The position numbers and the translations under genes were made by a program. Under the pieces are notes generated by a model that saw nothing but the letters and a program-made list of their open reading frames with translations, was not told the origin of the DNA and ran no database searches. Source: an uncultured Prevotella sp. (lineage in GTDB: Bacteria > Bacteroidota > Bacteroidia > Bacteroidales > Bacteroidaceae). Taken from it: 43,493 nt of DNA. Shown in pieces: positions 30,597-37,464 of this stretch (positions are counted from its first letter, which is position 1; the number at the start of each line of letters is the position of its first letter). Location of the stretch: NCBI GenBank assembly GCA_900315695.1, contig ONAE01000023.1, forward strand, positions 1 through 43,493, in the 5' to 3' direction.

Positions 30597-30930
30597 TTAG
30601 TTTAACTTCCTTTCCAGATACCATATATACGATTTGACAGTACGATTCCCCTTGCTTTGCGCCTCCCTAAACCAACGCAGCGCCTCATCGTAATTCTCTT
30701 CGTTCACCTCCAGCATAGCCAGATGTCCTTCTGGCTTACCGTGACCTTTCTCAGACTGTCCTGCCTGCTTGAACATGTCGCTTGCCTTATCCAAGTCAAC
30801 CTCCGCCCCAAGACCATACTCATAGCAGAAAGCCAACATCACTTGCAAACAGCTTTTCGTATTCCTTATGTCCCAGTTCCACGAGGTCAGGCTGCATGGC
30901 TCTGGTTTCCTCGCTTAATATATCCACCAT
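30597..30930 (-). pseudogene. Sel1-like / TPR repeat protein, broken
   Basis: The last 80 or so codons (to 30597) read VMLAFCYEYGLG, VDLDKASDMFKQAG, EALRWFREAQSKGN: Sel1-type helical repeats used in protein-protein interaction. Upstream in another frame, from ATG 30930 to 30820, comes MVDILSEETRAMQPDLVELG and EYEKLFASD, which looks like the N-terminus of the same protein. The frames overlap between 30820 and 30848, so a deletion or frameshift has removed the join. No promoter is evident. A role cannot be assigned. Confidence 0.5.
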
Positions 30931-30994
30931 ATAAGCAGGACCATCCTCTGAAGATTTTTGCTCTCAACTTTTCGTAACTTTGGCTTCGCCGAAC

Positions 30995-31174
30995 TTACCA
31001 TGCACTCGGAAATGCAAAGAAAAAACGAGTTTTCCTTTGCATTTCTCTCGTTTTTTCGTAACTTTGTAATAAATTGCAGGATTTCTTTATATAAAGGCAG
31101 TTTGGGGAATTGAGGAAAAATGGGGTTACGATTTGGAGACCGTTCTCAATTCTACGTTCTGCTACAAATTGCAT
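30995..31174 (-). CDS. Possible 59-residue ORF behind a good promoter
   Basis: The frame begins MQFVAERRIENG and ends FFFAFPSAW, 55 bases downstream of a consensus promoter (31229-31259). It crosses a long inverted repeat (31009-31045) and has no ribosome binding site or known domain. Its sequence reads like translated intergenic DNA, so the transcript may be non-coding. Confidence 0.2.
   Translation of the reverse strand: MQFVAERRIENGLQIVTPFFLNSPNCLYIKKSCNLLQSYEKTREMQRKTRFFFAFPSAW
31009..31045. repeat. Hairpin of 15-16 bp arms
   Basis: GAAATGCAAAGAAAA and TTTTCCTTTGCATTTC pair with a single bulge around a 6-base loop. TAACTTTG -7-like boxes lie on the plus strand at 30975-30982 and 31059-31066. 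No gene follows either box closely. Confidence 0.5.
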
Positions 31175-31228
31175 TCAATGAACTCCGACTTTGAGCCACC
31201 AGCCTTTTCTATGACTCTCTTTCGGGTG

Positions 31229-31259
31229 CAAAGGTACAACAAAAAAATGAAAGGACAAA
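31229..31259 (-). promoter_or_regulatory. Consensus promoter without an evident gene
   Basis: The minus strand reads TTTG (31256-31259), 19 bases, TACCTTTG (31229-31236), an exact match to the Bacteroidota consensus. Downstream are only the doubtful 59-codon frame and the hairpin. Confidence 0.55.
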
Positions 31260-31524
31260 GGAAATTCCTATTATTATTGAGTTTGGACGGAAATCTGTAG
31301 ACATATAAACCAGTGGGCATATACAAAAGGTAAGAAATAAAGAGGGAATCTGTAGCCGACGTGTCAGCACAGACATCCTTTTTTCATCTGTCCAACACCT
31401 TTTCATCATTTCACCCAATCGGTATTCTTTACTACGACAGACGATAACATACGAAAGTCGTTTTTTTATTGGCGAAGCCGATACTGAGATGAAGTTTACG
31501 TCAGATAGTTTCCACCCAAAATAG
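31260..31524. other. Intergenic stretch without supported features
   Basis: AT-rich DNA between the orphan promoter and the TATTGCAC promoter. A 70-codon minus frame ending at 31209 has no start signals or recognisable domain, and I do not call it. Confidence 0.5.
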
Positions 31525-31558
31525 ATATTGCACGAATGGTAACTCTTTCGTAACTTTC
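31525..31558 (+). promoter_or_regulatory. TATTGCAC-type promoter pointing into the LuxR gene 3' end
   Basis: ATATTGCAC, 17 bases, TAACTTTC. The arrangement and spacing equal those of the promoters at 32375 and 36327, but the last base of the -7 box is changed. It would transcribe antisense to the LuxR-type gene. Confidence 0.35.
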
Positions 31559-31576
31559 ACCACCTGTCCGAAGATT

Positions 31577-32347
31577 TCATAGCAGCATCATTGCAGTGGC
31601 CGTCTGCACGGCTTCCATCGAATTGTCAACGCTCAGTTTCTGGAGGATGTTTTGGCGGTGAGTGTTCACGGTGTGGATGCTGATGTGGAGCGTGTCGGCA
31701 ATCTCCTTGCTGAGTAGGCCCTGCTTGATAAGCAGCAGGATTTCCCGCTCGCGCTTACTCAAGATATTGAAACGTTCTTCATAGAGAGCCAGTTTTTGCA
31801 CGGCACCAGTCTCTACATTGATAATACTGGGATTGATGCCGTGAATCGGTTCTTGCTCTGGCGACAGTTCGTATAGGCAGGTAACGAGTCGCATTAGTCC
31901 GTCGGCATCGTTCATCTGGATGCGGGTCACATTATGAATATAGGTATAGTCGCCATTAGCCTTCTGCATCCTGATGCGGCAGGTGGCGTGGTATTTCAGC
32001 CGTTCCTCGGCCCTCATGTCATCCACCATCTCGAAGTAACGGAGTTCGAGCATCCGCTTGTCCACCAGGTCCTCAGGGTGGATGCGCCGATAGATGAAGT
32101 CCTCGTCGATGTCAATCAGTTCCTCCTCCGGCACCTCGCCGTGCAGCCCTAAGATGTCCACCAGCCTGCCAATGGCAAAGTAACTGCCGTTCGTGGCCAG
32201 ATCGCTCAATATGGCGCACCCCTGACTGATGGCAGTCGATGCACCGATAAACCGTCGGCAGGCCTCGATGTCACCTTCATCCAGTGCCGATAGCCGGAAC
32301 TCATGCCGGTGGAACACTGTCTGTAACTCCTTCCTCAGTACATCCAT
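31577..32347 (-). CDS. LuxR-type transcriptional regulator with PAS-like domain
   Basis: A 256-residue cytoplasmic regulator. The C-terminal LuxR/GerE helix-turn-helix (about 190-250) has the standard pattern FNILSKREREILLLIKQGL, SKEIADTLHISIHTVNTHRQNI. The N-terminal 165 residues include a PAS-fold-like part (about 85-165: YRRIHPEDLVDK and RIRMQKANGDYTYIHNVTRI). No receiver domain is present, so it may sense a ligand directly. It is divergent from the cupin-reductase operon, with start-facing promoters sharing an inverted repeat, so it probably controls that operon and itself. Confidence 0.88.
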   Translation of the reverse strand: MDVLRKELQTVFHRHEFRLSALDEGDIEACRRFIGASTAISQGCAILSDLATNGSYFAIGRLVDILGLHGEVPEEELIDIDEDFIYRRIHPEDLVDKRMLELRYFEMVDDMRAEERLKYHATCRIRMQKANGDYTYIHNVTRIQMNDADGLMRLVTCLYELSPEQEPIHGINPSIINVETGAVQKLALYEERFNILSKREREILLLIKQGLLSKEIADTLHISIHTVNTHRQNILQKLSVDNSMEAVQTATAMMLL

Positions 32348-32374
32348 ATCCTCTACACTTTTGGTTATAAATCA

Positions 32375-32408
32375 GTATTGCACGGTTCAAGGAATCCTTG
32401 TACCTTTG
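32375..32408 (+). promoter_or_regulatory. TATTGCAC-type promoter of the cupin operon
   Basis: GTATTGCAC (32375-32383), 17 bases, TACCTTTG (32401-32408). The same element and spacing occur at 36327 and, imperfectly, at 31525. Transcription would start near 32415, with the cupin ATG at 32465. Confidence 0.65.
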
Positions 32409-32435
32409 CACCGCACTTTCTCAAGTGCAAAGGTA
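32401..32435. promoter_or_regulatory. Face-to-face -7 boxes forming an 11-bp inverted repeat
   Basis: TACCTTTGCAC (32401-32411, plus-strand -7 box) and GTGCAAAGGTA (32425-32435, minus-strand -7 box for the LuxR gene) are exact complements with a 13-base spacer. The predicted starts (about 32415 rightward and 32421 leftward) overlap, so each polymerase would cross the other's promoter. Confidence 0.6.
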
Positions 32436-32464
32436 CGAAATAAAAATCAAATCAAAACCGAAAT

Positions 32465-32815
32465 ATGGATAATACAACAACGACAAAAGGACAAACGATT
32501 GACAAGCACAAGTTTGTCACACCACCCAGACACATTAACTTCCATGCCAAAAGGCTTTTTGGCGAGATGGGACGTATCCTTGACGGGGCTATTGCTTATA
32601 TAGACCTCAATGGTGGAGGGCCAACGGAACTGCACACCCATGAGCATGACCACCTCTTTATCGTGACCGAGGGCGAGGCTCGTATACAATTGGGTGACCG
32701 CGAGGTGATTATTGGGCAAGACGAAGCATTCCTCGTTGACGGGCATATTCCTCATGCCGTCTGGAACAATTCGGATGGTATCACCAAGATGATAGGTATT
32801 TCAGTCATAAAGTAA
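32465..32815 (+). CDS. Cupin-domain protein
   Basis: A 116-residue single-domain cupin. The metal-site motifs are HTHEHDHLFIVTEGEARI (about 57-74) and the second strand pair VDGHIPHAVWNN (about 91-102). Small cupins of this type bind a metal or a small molecule; some are isomerases, dioxygenases or ligand sensors, and nothing here decides between them. It has no signal peptide. The flavodoxin-like reductase begins 1 base after its stop, so the two are translationally linked. Confidence 0.8.
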   Translation: MDNTTTTKGQTIDKHKFVTPPRHINFHAKRLFGEMGRILDGAIAYIDLNGGGPTELHTHEHDHLFIVTEGEARIQLGDREVIIGQDEAFLVDGHIPHAVWNNSDGITKMIGISVIK

Positions 32816-32816
32816 T

Positions 32817-33359
32817 ATGAGCAGAATTTTAATATTGGTGGGCAGTATGCGTCGAGGCGGGAATACCGAGATGCTGGCGCAGGCATTTGCGGAGGGAGCC
32901 CGAGAACATCATGAGGTGGAGATTATTTCTGTGGCTGATGTCAAGGTCAATCCCTGCATTGGATGTAATTCCTGTTTTAGCAGAGCTGGTAATGCCTGTT
33001 CACAAAAAGATGATATGACAGCGATATACGCAAAGTTGAGGCTAACGGATGTCCTCGTCCTGGCCTCACCCGTCTATTTCTACGGCATCAGTGCCCAGCT
33101 AAAGGCTGTAATAGACCGACTGCACACGCCACTTCGAAACCATTTCCCTATCCGATGCCTCGCCCTGCTGTTAGTAGGTGCGTCCACCCTGCCAGAACTG
33201 TTTGATGCTATCGTGACCCAATACCGGCTCACCCTCAATTTCTTCCATATAGAGGATGCTGGCATGGTACTGGTTAGGGGAGTAAAAGACAAAGGTGACA
33301 TCAAAACCACGGATGCCTTGGAACGAGCATATCGGTTAGGACAAAACATTATAGGATAA
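32817..33359 (+). CDS. Flavodoxin-fold NAD(P)H-dependent FMN reductase-like protein
   Basis: A 180-residue flavoprotein. The FMN phosphate loop is GSMRRGGNTEML (about 9-20), a CIGCNSCFSRAGNAC cysteine cluster typical of this subfamily follows (about 47-61), and ASPVYFYGISAQLKAVIDR (about 81-99) is the second flavin-binding stretch. It probably reduces FMN, quinones or other acceptors with NAD(P)H in the cytoplasm. It is the second gene of the operon with the cupin gene; such pairs under LuxR/AraC-type control often respond to redox or electrophile stress, which is inference here. Confidence 0.85.
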   Translation: MSRILILVGSMRRGGNTEMLAQAFAEGAREHHEVEIISVADVKVNPCIGCNSCFSRAGNACSQKDDMTAIYAKLRLTDVLVLASPVYFYGISAQLKAVIDRLHTPLRNHFPIRCLALLLVGASTLPELFDAIVTQYRLTLNFFHIEDAGMVLVRGVKDKGDIKTTDALERAYRLGQNIIG

Positions 33360-33377
33360 CTATTAATTACCAAGATT

Positions 33378-35516
33378 ATGAATGTAAAACAAAAGAAAAT
33401 GTTATTGACGATGCCAAGCATCATCCTTATGTCAGTCACATGGTGGCTCGTATTCTACAACCTCTGTCACATGCCAAAGGCATTCTGCTTGGCAACTGTG
33501 GCGTTCGTGATTCTCTCAGCTTTCAGCAAGGCGATTGTTCCTGCCGAGATGAAGAGGCCGAAAGACATACTGATAAGCGCTATTTGGGCTTTGGTATGGT
33601 TTCCGTGGCTCTGCTACGAACTGCTGTTGAGGCATGGAGTTTTAAGAAATGCTATGGCTATAAGTGTCTTCTGCTGTATGGTCTTGTCCACAAATGCGGC
33701 AGTTAAGATTGACCGTATCGAACCGACAGACTGGTATGTTGGGATGAAGAACACCTCGCTCCAACTGATGATCTATGGCAAGGATGTGCGTAATGCCAAT
33801 GTCACGACAGACTATTCTGGTGTTGCCATCGACTCCGTCGTCCGTTTGGACAGTCCCAACTACCTGTTGGTCTATCTGAATATGGCAGAAGCCAAGGCAG
33901 GTGAGATGGTACTGAAGATAGATGGCAAGCGAGTCAGGTATCAGTTGAAGCATCGGGAGAAACGCGGCGAAGAGCGCATTGGATTTACCTGCGCTGATGT
34001 GCTCTACCAACTGATGCCCGACCGCTTTGCCTCTGGCATGGTGGAGAACGACCAACTGATAACGATGAATCCCTATCAGTGCGACCGCTCCAACCCCAAC
34101 CTTCGTCATGGTGGCGACTTGGAGGGAATCCGTCAGCATCTGGACTACTTCAACGAACTGGGCGTAACCGCCCTTTGGTTTACACCCGTCTTGGAGAACA
34201 ACTCACCTGACCGCGACGGTTCCAGCACCTACCACGGCTATGCGCCAACTAACTACTACCGCATAGACCCGCGCTTCGGCAGCAATGAGGACTATCGCAT
34301 GCTGACCGATGAGGCTCACAAGCATGGACTGAAAATGGTGATGGACATGATATTCAACCACTGCGGCTTTGAGCATCCGTGGGTGGCAGATATGCCCTCA
34401 TGCGACTGGTTCAACTGCCCGGAGTGGTTGACCGATGCAAATGGTGAACCGACTGCCAACGAGAAATATCAGCAGACGAGTTACCAACTGACGCCCGTCC
34501 GCGACCCATACGCCTCGAAGATAGACCTGCACGAAACGCTGGAGAGTTGGTTCGTGCCATCGATGCCCGACCTTAACCAGCACAATCCCCACGTGCTGCG
34601 CTATCTCATTCAGAACTCCATGTGGTGGATAGAGACTATAGGCATCGACGGCATCCGTATGGACACCTACCCCTACGCTTTCGGAGATGCCATGTCTGAG
34701 TGGATGCAGGCTATCAACGAGGAGTATCCCAACTATAACGTCGTCGGAGAGACGTGGGTGACGGAGCCTGCCTATACTGCTTCCTGGCAGAAGGACAACT
34801 GGCTGACCAAGGAGAACAGCCACCTGCCTACCGTGATGGACTTTGCTTTCTACGACCGCATGGTACAAGCAGCGGGTGAGAACACCAACGACTACGGCAA
34901 AGGCCTCAACCGCATCTATAACTCGCTGGTCTATGACTACCTCTATCCCAATCCGTCGAGTGTACTGGCTTTCATAGAGAATCACGACACAGACCGCTAT
35001 TTAGGAAACGGAACGGATACTCTCGCACTGAAACAAGCGTTGGCATTACTGCTGACCATCAATCGCATTCCTCAGCTTTATTATGGTGTGGAAATCCTGT
35101 TGAATGGCACGAAAGCACAGGGCGACGGCAATGTGCGGCAGGATTTCCCTGGCGGCTTCTGGGATGACAGCCGAGATGCTTTTACAGCTGAAGGGCGCAC
35201 AGATGCGGAGAACAGCATGTTCCGTTGGCTCAGCCGTCTGCTGCACTGGCGACAGGGTAATGAGATCATCAGCAAAGGCACAATGACGCAGTTTATACCG
35301 TATCGAGGCATTTATGTTGTTGCCAGACAATACCGAGGACGAACGGTTCTTATCATCCTCAACGGAACGCCCGACGTCACCACCTTGCCTGTCAGCCGCT
35401 ATAAGGAAGTCATCGGACATCACCGACAAGGCCGAAACGTCATTTGCGGCTGTGCTGTTGATCTCAGCAGAGAGATAGAACTCCAACCCCGTGAATCACT
35501 CATCATAGAATACTGA
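33378..35516 (+). CDS. SusA-like GH13 amylase with extra N-terminal membrane segment
   Basis: 712 residues. From about residue 93 on it is a full SusA-like GH13 enzyme: RIEPTDWYVGMKN, MDMIFNHCG, D429 (GIRMDTYPY), E458 (VGETWV), D537 (ENHDTDR). It is a close paralogue of the gene at 21219. The first 92 residues are unrelated: two or three hydrophobic helices (IILMSVTWWLVFYNLCHM, FCLATVAFVILSAF, ILISAIWALVWFPWLCYELL) joined by a short basic loop. An internal ATG at 33654 begins MAISVFCCMVLSTNA, which is a signal peptide. So either a small membrane-protein gene has fused in frame to the amylase, or two products are made. A short stretch near the C-terminus (GHHRQGRNVICG) is unlike its paralogue. 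Confidence 0.85.
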   Translation: MNVKQKKMLLTMPSIILMSVTWWLVFYNLCHMPKAFCLATVAFVILSAFSKAIVPAEMKRPKDILISAIWALVWFPWLCYELLLRHGVLRNAMAISVFCCMVLSTNAAVKIDRIEPTDWYVGMKNTSLQLMIYGKDVRNANVTTDYSGVAIDSVVRLDSPNYLLVYLNMAEAKAGEMVLKIDGKRVRYQLKHREKRGEERIGFTCADVLYQLMPDRFASGMVENDQLITMNPYQCDRSNPNLRHGGDLEGIRQHLDYFNELGVTALWFTPVLENNSPDRDGSSTYHGYAPTNYYRIDPRFGSNEDYRMLTDEAHKHGLKMVMDMIFNHCGFEHPWVADMPSCDWFNCPEWLTDANGEPTANEKYQQTSYQLTPVRDPYASKIDLHETLESWFVPSMPDLNQHNPHVLRYLIQNSMWWIETIGIDGIRMDTYPYAFGDAMSEWMQAINEEYPNYNVVGETWVTEPAYTASWQKDNWLTKENSHLPTVMDFAFYDRMVQAAGENTNDYGKGLNRIYNSLVYDYLYPNPSSVLAFIENHDTDRYLGNGTDTLALKQALALLLTINRIPQLYYGVEILLNGTKAQGDGNVRQDFPGGFWDDSRDAFTAEGRTDAENSMFRWLSRLLHWRQGNEIISKGTMTQFIPYRGIYVVARQYRGRTVLIILNGTPDVTTLPVSRYKEVIGHHRQGRNVICGCAVDLSREIELQPRESLIIEY

Positions 35517-35523
35517 ATAGCGT

Positions 35524-36309
35524 ATGAAGCCACTGATATTGAAACAAGACCTGCTGGCGGCATTCCATGAGTTGGGAATGCACGAGGGAATGACGGTGAT
35601 GGCGCATACCTCATTGAGCAGTATGGGGTATGTATGCGGAGGCGCACCGACGGTGATAGAGGCACTGTTGGAAACTGTTGGGAAGGAAGGGACGATTATG
35701 ATGCCGACACAATCGTGGAAGAACCTTGATCCCGATGTGGGCGTGCATCCCGAAGTGAGCGAAACAGATTGGCAGATAATACGCGACTACTGGCCCGCCT
35801 ACGACAAACGGACGACACCGACGCAGACGATGGGAGTCGTCGCAGAGTTGTACCGTCAGTGGCCTGGCACGCTAAGAAGCGACCACCCTGCCCGCTCCGT
35901 ATCGGCTAATGGGAAGATGGCCGGCTTTCTTACTGGGCACCACGACCTGTCGAATATCTTCGGAGACGGCTCACCCATAGGGCGGCTCTACGACATCGAC
36001 GGATACGTACTGCTGATTGGTGTGGGTTATGACAAGAACACCTCTCTGCATTTGGCTGATGCCCGTGCCGAATATAAGAGCAAGCACACCACGATAGAGC
36101 ATAGTGCCATCATGGAGAATGGGTGTCGTGTCTGGAAAGCTTACGAGACGCTCTACGTCGATGGCAAGGACTTCACTCAAATAGGCGAGGCCTTTGAGCA
36201 GACGCATCCCGTCGCTAAAGTCCGGCTGGGGAATGCCGTACTCCGACTGATGTCTCAAAGGCAACTCGTAGACTTCGCCGTGAGATGGATAGAAGCACAC
36301 AGAGACTGA
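35524..36309 (+). CDS. AAC(3)-family aminoglycoside N-acetyltransferase-like protein
   Basis: A 261-residue cytoplasmic protein of the AAC(3)/YokD family: VMAHTSLSSMGYVCGGAPTVIEALLETVG at the N-terminus, GTIMMPTQSW, RSDHPARSVSANG (the SxHPxxSVAAxG equivalent, about 119-131), GDGSPIGRLYD, and GVGYDKNTSLHLAD. Family enzymes transfer acetyl from acetyl-CoA to the 3-amino group of aminoglycosides, but many chromosomal members have other or unknown substrates. Resistance should not be assumed. It begins 8 bases after the amylase stop, so it is in the same transcript. Confidence 0.88.
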   Translation: MKPLILKQDLLAAFHELGMHEGMTVMAHTSLSSMGYVCGGAPTVIEALLETVGKEGTIMMPTQSWKNLDPDVGVHPEVSETDWQIIRDYWPAYDKRTTPTQTMGVVAELYRQWPGTLRSDHPARSVSANGKMAGFLTGHHDLSNIFGDGSPIGRLYDIDGYVLLIGVGYDKNTSLHLADARAEYKSKHTTIEHSAIMENGCRVWKAYETLYVDGKDFTQIGEAFEQTHPVAKVRLGNAVLRLMSQRQLVDFAVRWIEAHRD

Positions 36310-36326
36310 AAATTCATCAGTTTTGG

Positions 36327-36360
36327 GTATTGCACAAATGGAAAAATCGCCGTACCTTTG
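36327..36360 (+). promoter_or_regulatory. TATTGCAC-type promoter before the TetR region
   Basis: GTATTGCAC (36327-36335), 17 bases, TACCTTTG (36353-36360), the same element and spacing as before the cupin gene. Transcription would start near 36367. Confidence 0.65.
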
Positions 36361-36366
36361 CAGCGC

Positions 36367-36496
36367 AAATTCAAGATACATATGCAAAGAAGATATAAAA
36401 GACATAGGTTCTTGCAGAGCAAGCGGCCTTTGGCCGAGCGAGTAGCCATAGACATCCGTCGGGAGAGGACTTACAGCTGTAGGTCCTCTCTTTTTT
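36367..36496 (+). ncRNA. Candidate 130-nt small RNA or attenuated leader
   Basis: Between the promoter at 36327 and the terminator at 36463-36496 lies a self-contained transcription unit with a GCGGCCTTTGGCCG-type internal hairpin (about 36424-36437). An ATG at 36382 opens a basic 42-codon frame that runs through the terminator, so a leader peptide is possible. I recognise no known RNA family. It may be a free RNA or the attenuated leader of the tetR gene. Confidence 0.45.
36463..36496 (+). terminator. Strong terminator upstream of tetR
   Basis: GAGAGGACTTACAG and CTGTAGGTCCTCTC pair over 14 bp (one G-T) and are followed by TTTTTT. Confidence 0.85.
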
Positions 36497-36520
36497 CTGA
36501 ACGGTTTTGAATATTGTTCA
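36497..36520 (+). promoter_or_regulatory. Probable TetR operator, copy 1
   Basis: The site reads CTGAACGGTTTTG then AATATTGTTCA. TGAAC and GTTCA are inverted arms. A copy with 20 of 24 bases the same lies before the ABC gene. It ends 20 bases before the tetR ATG. Confidence 0.5.
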
Positions 36521-36540
36521 TTTTTGAAGAGATAGAGACT

Positions 36541-37167
36541 ATGCAGATACAAAAGGAACATACACGCGAGCAGATACTACAGGCGGCAGAGCAGGCTTTC
36601 CACCAACAAGGCTTTGCCAAGACCTCGATGCGCGACATTGCCCGGCTATCGGGCGTGGGTGTGGGAAATCTCTACAACTATTTCCCAAAGGGTAAGGATG
36701 AGATATTCCGCCTGATAGTCAGTCCGCTGATACAGGACATGGAACGGATGGTTTACGAGCACCACGATGAGCGGCATGCAGAGAGGTACTTGGACTACTT
36801 GAGCAACGGAAATCCAGAATTGCTGGAATACCAGATGCGGGAATACCTCTCTCTGATGCGCCGCCATCGTCGCCTGATGGAACTGCTTTTCTTTCGGGCG
36901 CAAGGCTCGTCGTTGGAGAACTTCATGGACGAGTTTACCGACCGCTGCACGGAACAAGTGGTACGCTTCATGAAACGGGCAGCAGAACTGCGCCCAGACA
37001 TAACGCCTACATGCAGTCCGTTCACTTATCACCTGCACACGGTGTGGATGTTTACCATGTTCTGCGAAATTATCAAGCACCGGCTGCCCCCACGGGAGGC
37101 GGAACGGGTGGTGCAGGACTATATCACCTTTGAATACAGCGGATGGAGAGAGCTTATCAGACGATAG
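36541..37167 (+). CDS. TetR/AcrR-family transcriptional regulator
   Basis: 208 residues from the ATG at 36541, chosen over an in-frame ATG at 36514 because it begins at the usual MQIQKEHTREQIL distance from the helix-turn-helix. The DNA-binding domain (about 5-50) reads ILQAAEQAFHQQGFAKTSMRDIARLSGVGVGNLYNYFPKGKDEIF in pieces typical of the family. The C-terminal ligand domain is helical. It is followed by a terminator-like hairpin and then an ABC exporter gene with a matching operator-like sequence, so it probably represses itself and the exporter until a ligand binds. Confidence 0.88.
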   Translation: MQIQKEHTREQILQAAEQAFHQQGFAKTSMRDIARLSGVGVGNLYNYFPKGKDEIFRLIVSPLIQDMERMVYEHHDERHAERYLDYLSNGNPELLEYQMREYLSLMRRHRRLMELLFFRAQGSSLENFMDEFTDRCTEQVVRFMKRAAELRPDITPTCSPFTYHLHTVWMFTMFCEIIKHRLPPREAERVVQDYITFEYSGWRELIRR

Positions 37168-37180
37168 GCTCTCTTCTTCG
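37148..37180 (+). terminator. Hairpin overlapping the tetR stop codon
   Basis: GAGAGCTTATC, loop AGAC, GATAGGCTCTC, then TTCTTCGTT. The stem is 11 bp with one G-T pair, but the T-run is interrupted, so termination may be partial. Confidence 0.5.
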
Positions 37181-37186
37181 TTATGG

Positions 37187-37210
37187 CTGAATGATTTTGG
37201 ATTTTGTTCA
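37187..37210 (+). promoter_or_regulatory. Probable TetR operator, copy 2
   Basis: The site reads CTGAATGATTTTG then GATTTTGTTCA, 20/24 identical to the site before tetR and 18 bases before the ABC gene ATG. Confidence 0.5.
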
Positions 37211-37228
37211 CTAATAAATAAAGAACGT

Positions 37229-37464
37229 ATGAAAGAAAAGAAGAAAAAGAAGGGACTCGCAAGGCTCATGGAGATTGCGGGTCAGAGAAAAGGGCTGCTC
37301 ATTGTGGCTGGCACATTGTCAGCACTAAGCAGTGCGTGTATGTTGGTGCCCTATTGGGCTGTGTATGAAGTGCTACGGCTACTATTGACAGGCAATGCAG
37401 CCAGTGGCGAAATGGTGCATTGGGGCTGGGTGGCCTTCGGTGGACTGGTTGCAGGGCTTTCAGT
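37229..37464 (+). pseudogene. ABC exporter (permease-ATPase type), truncated after ~78 codons
   Basis: The frame begins MKEKKKKKGLARLMEIAG and enters a first transmembrane helix (GLLIVAGTLSALSSACMLVP) and the usual YEVLRLLL loop, then WVAFGGLVAGL starts a second helix. These match the N-terminus of MdlB/MsbA-like half-transporters commonly encoded after tetR in Bacteroidota. At about 37456-37464 the sequence switches to the antisense of an integrase gene; the frame ends at 37507. The remaining helices and the ATPase domain are absent from the window. The product would be non-functional. Confidence 0.75.

Noticed and set aside
31209-31418. 70-codon minus-strand frame with hydrophobic segments
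   Set aside because: It overlaps the orphan promoter, lacks start signals and has no similarity I recognise.
35524-36309. Calling the AAC(3)-like gene an antibiotic resistance gene
   Set aside because: Family membership alone does not show aminoglycoside activity, and the context is not a resistance island.
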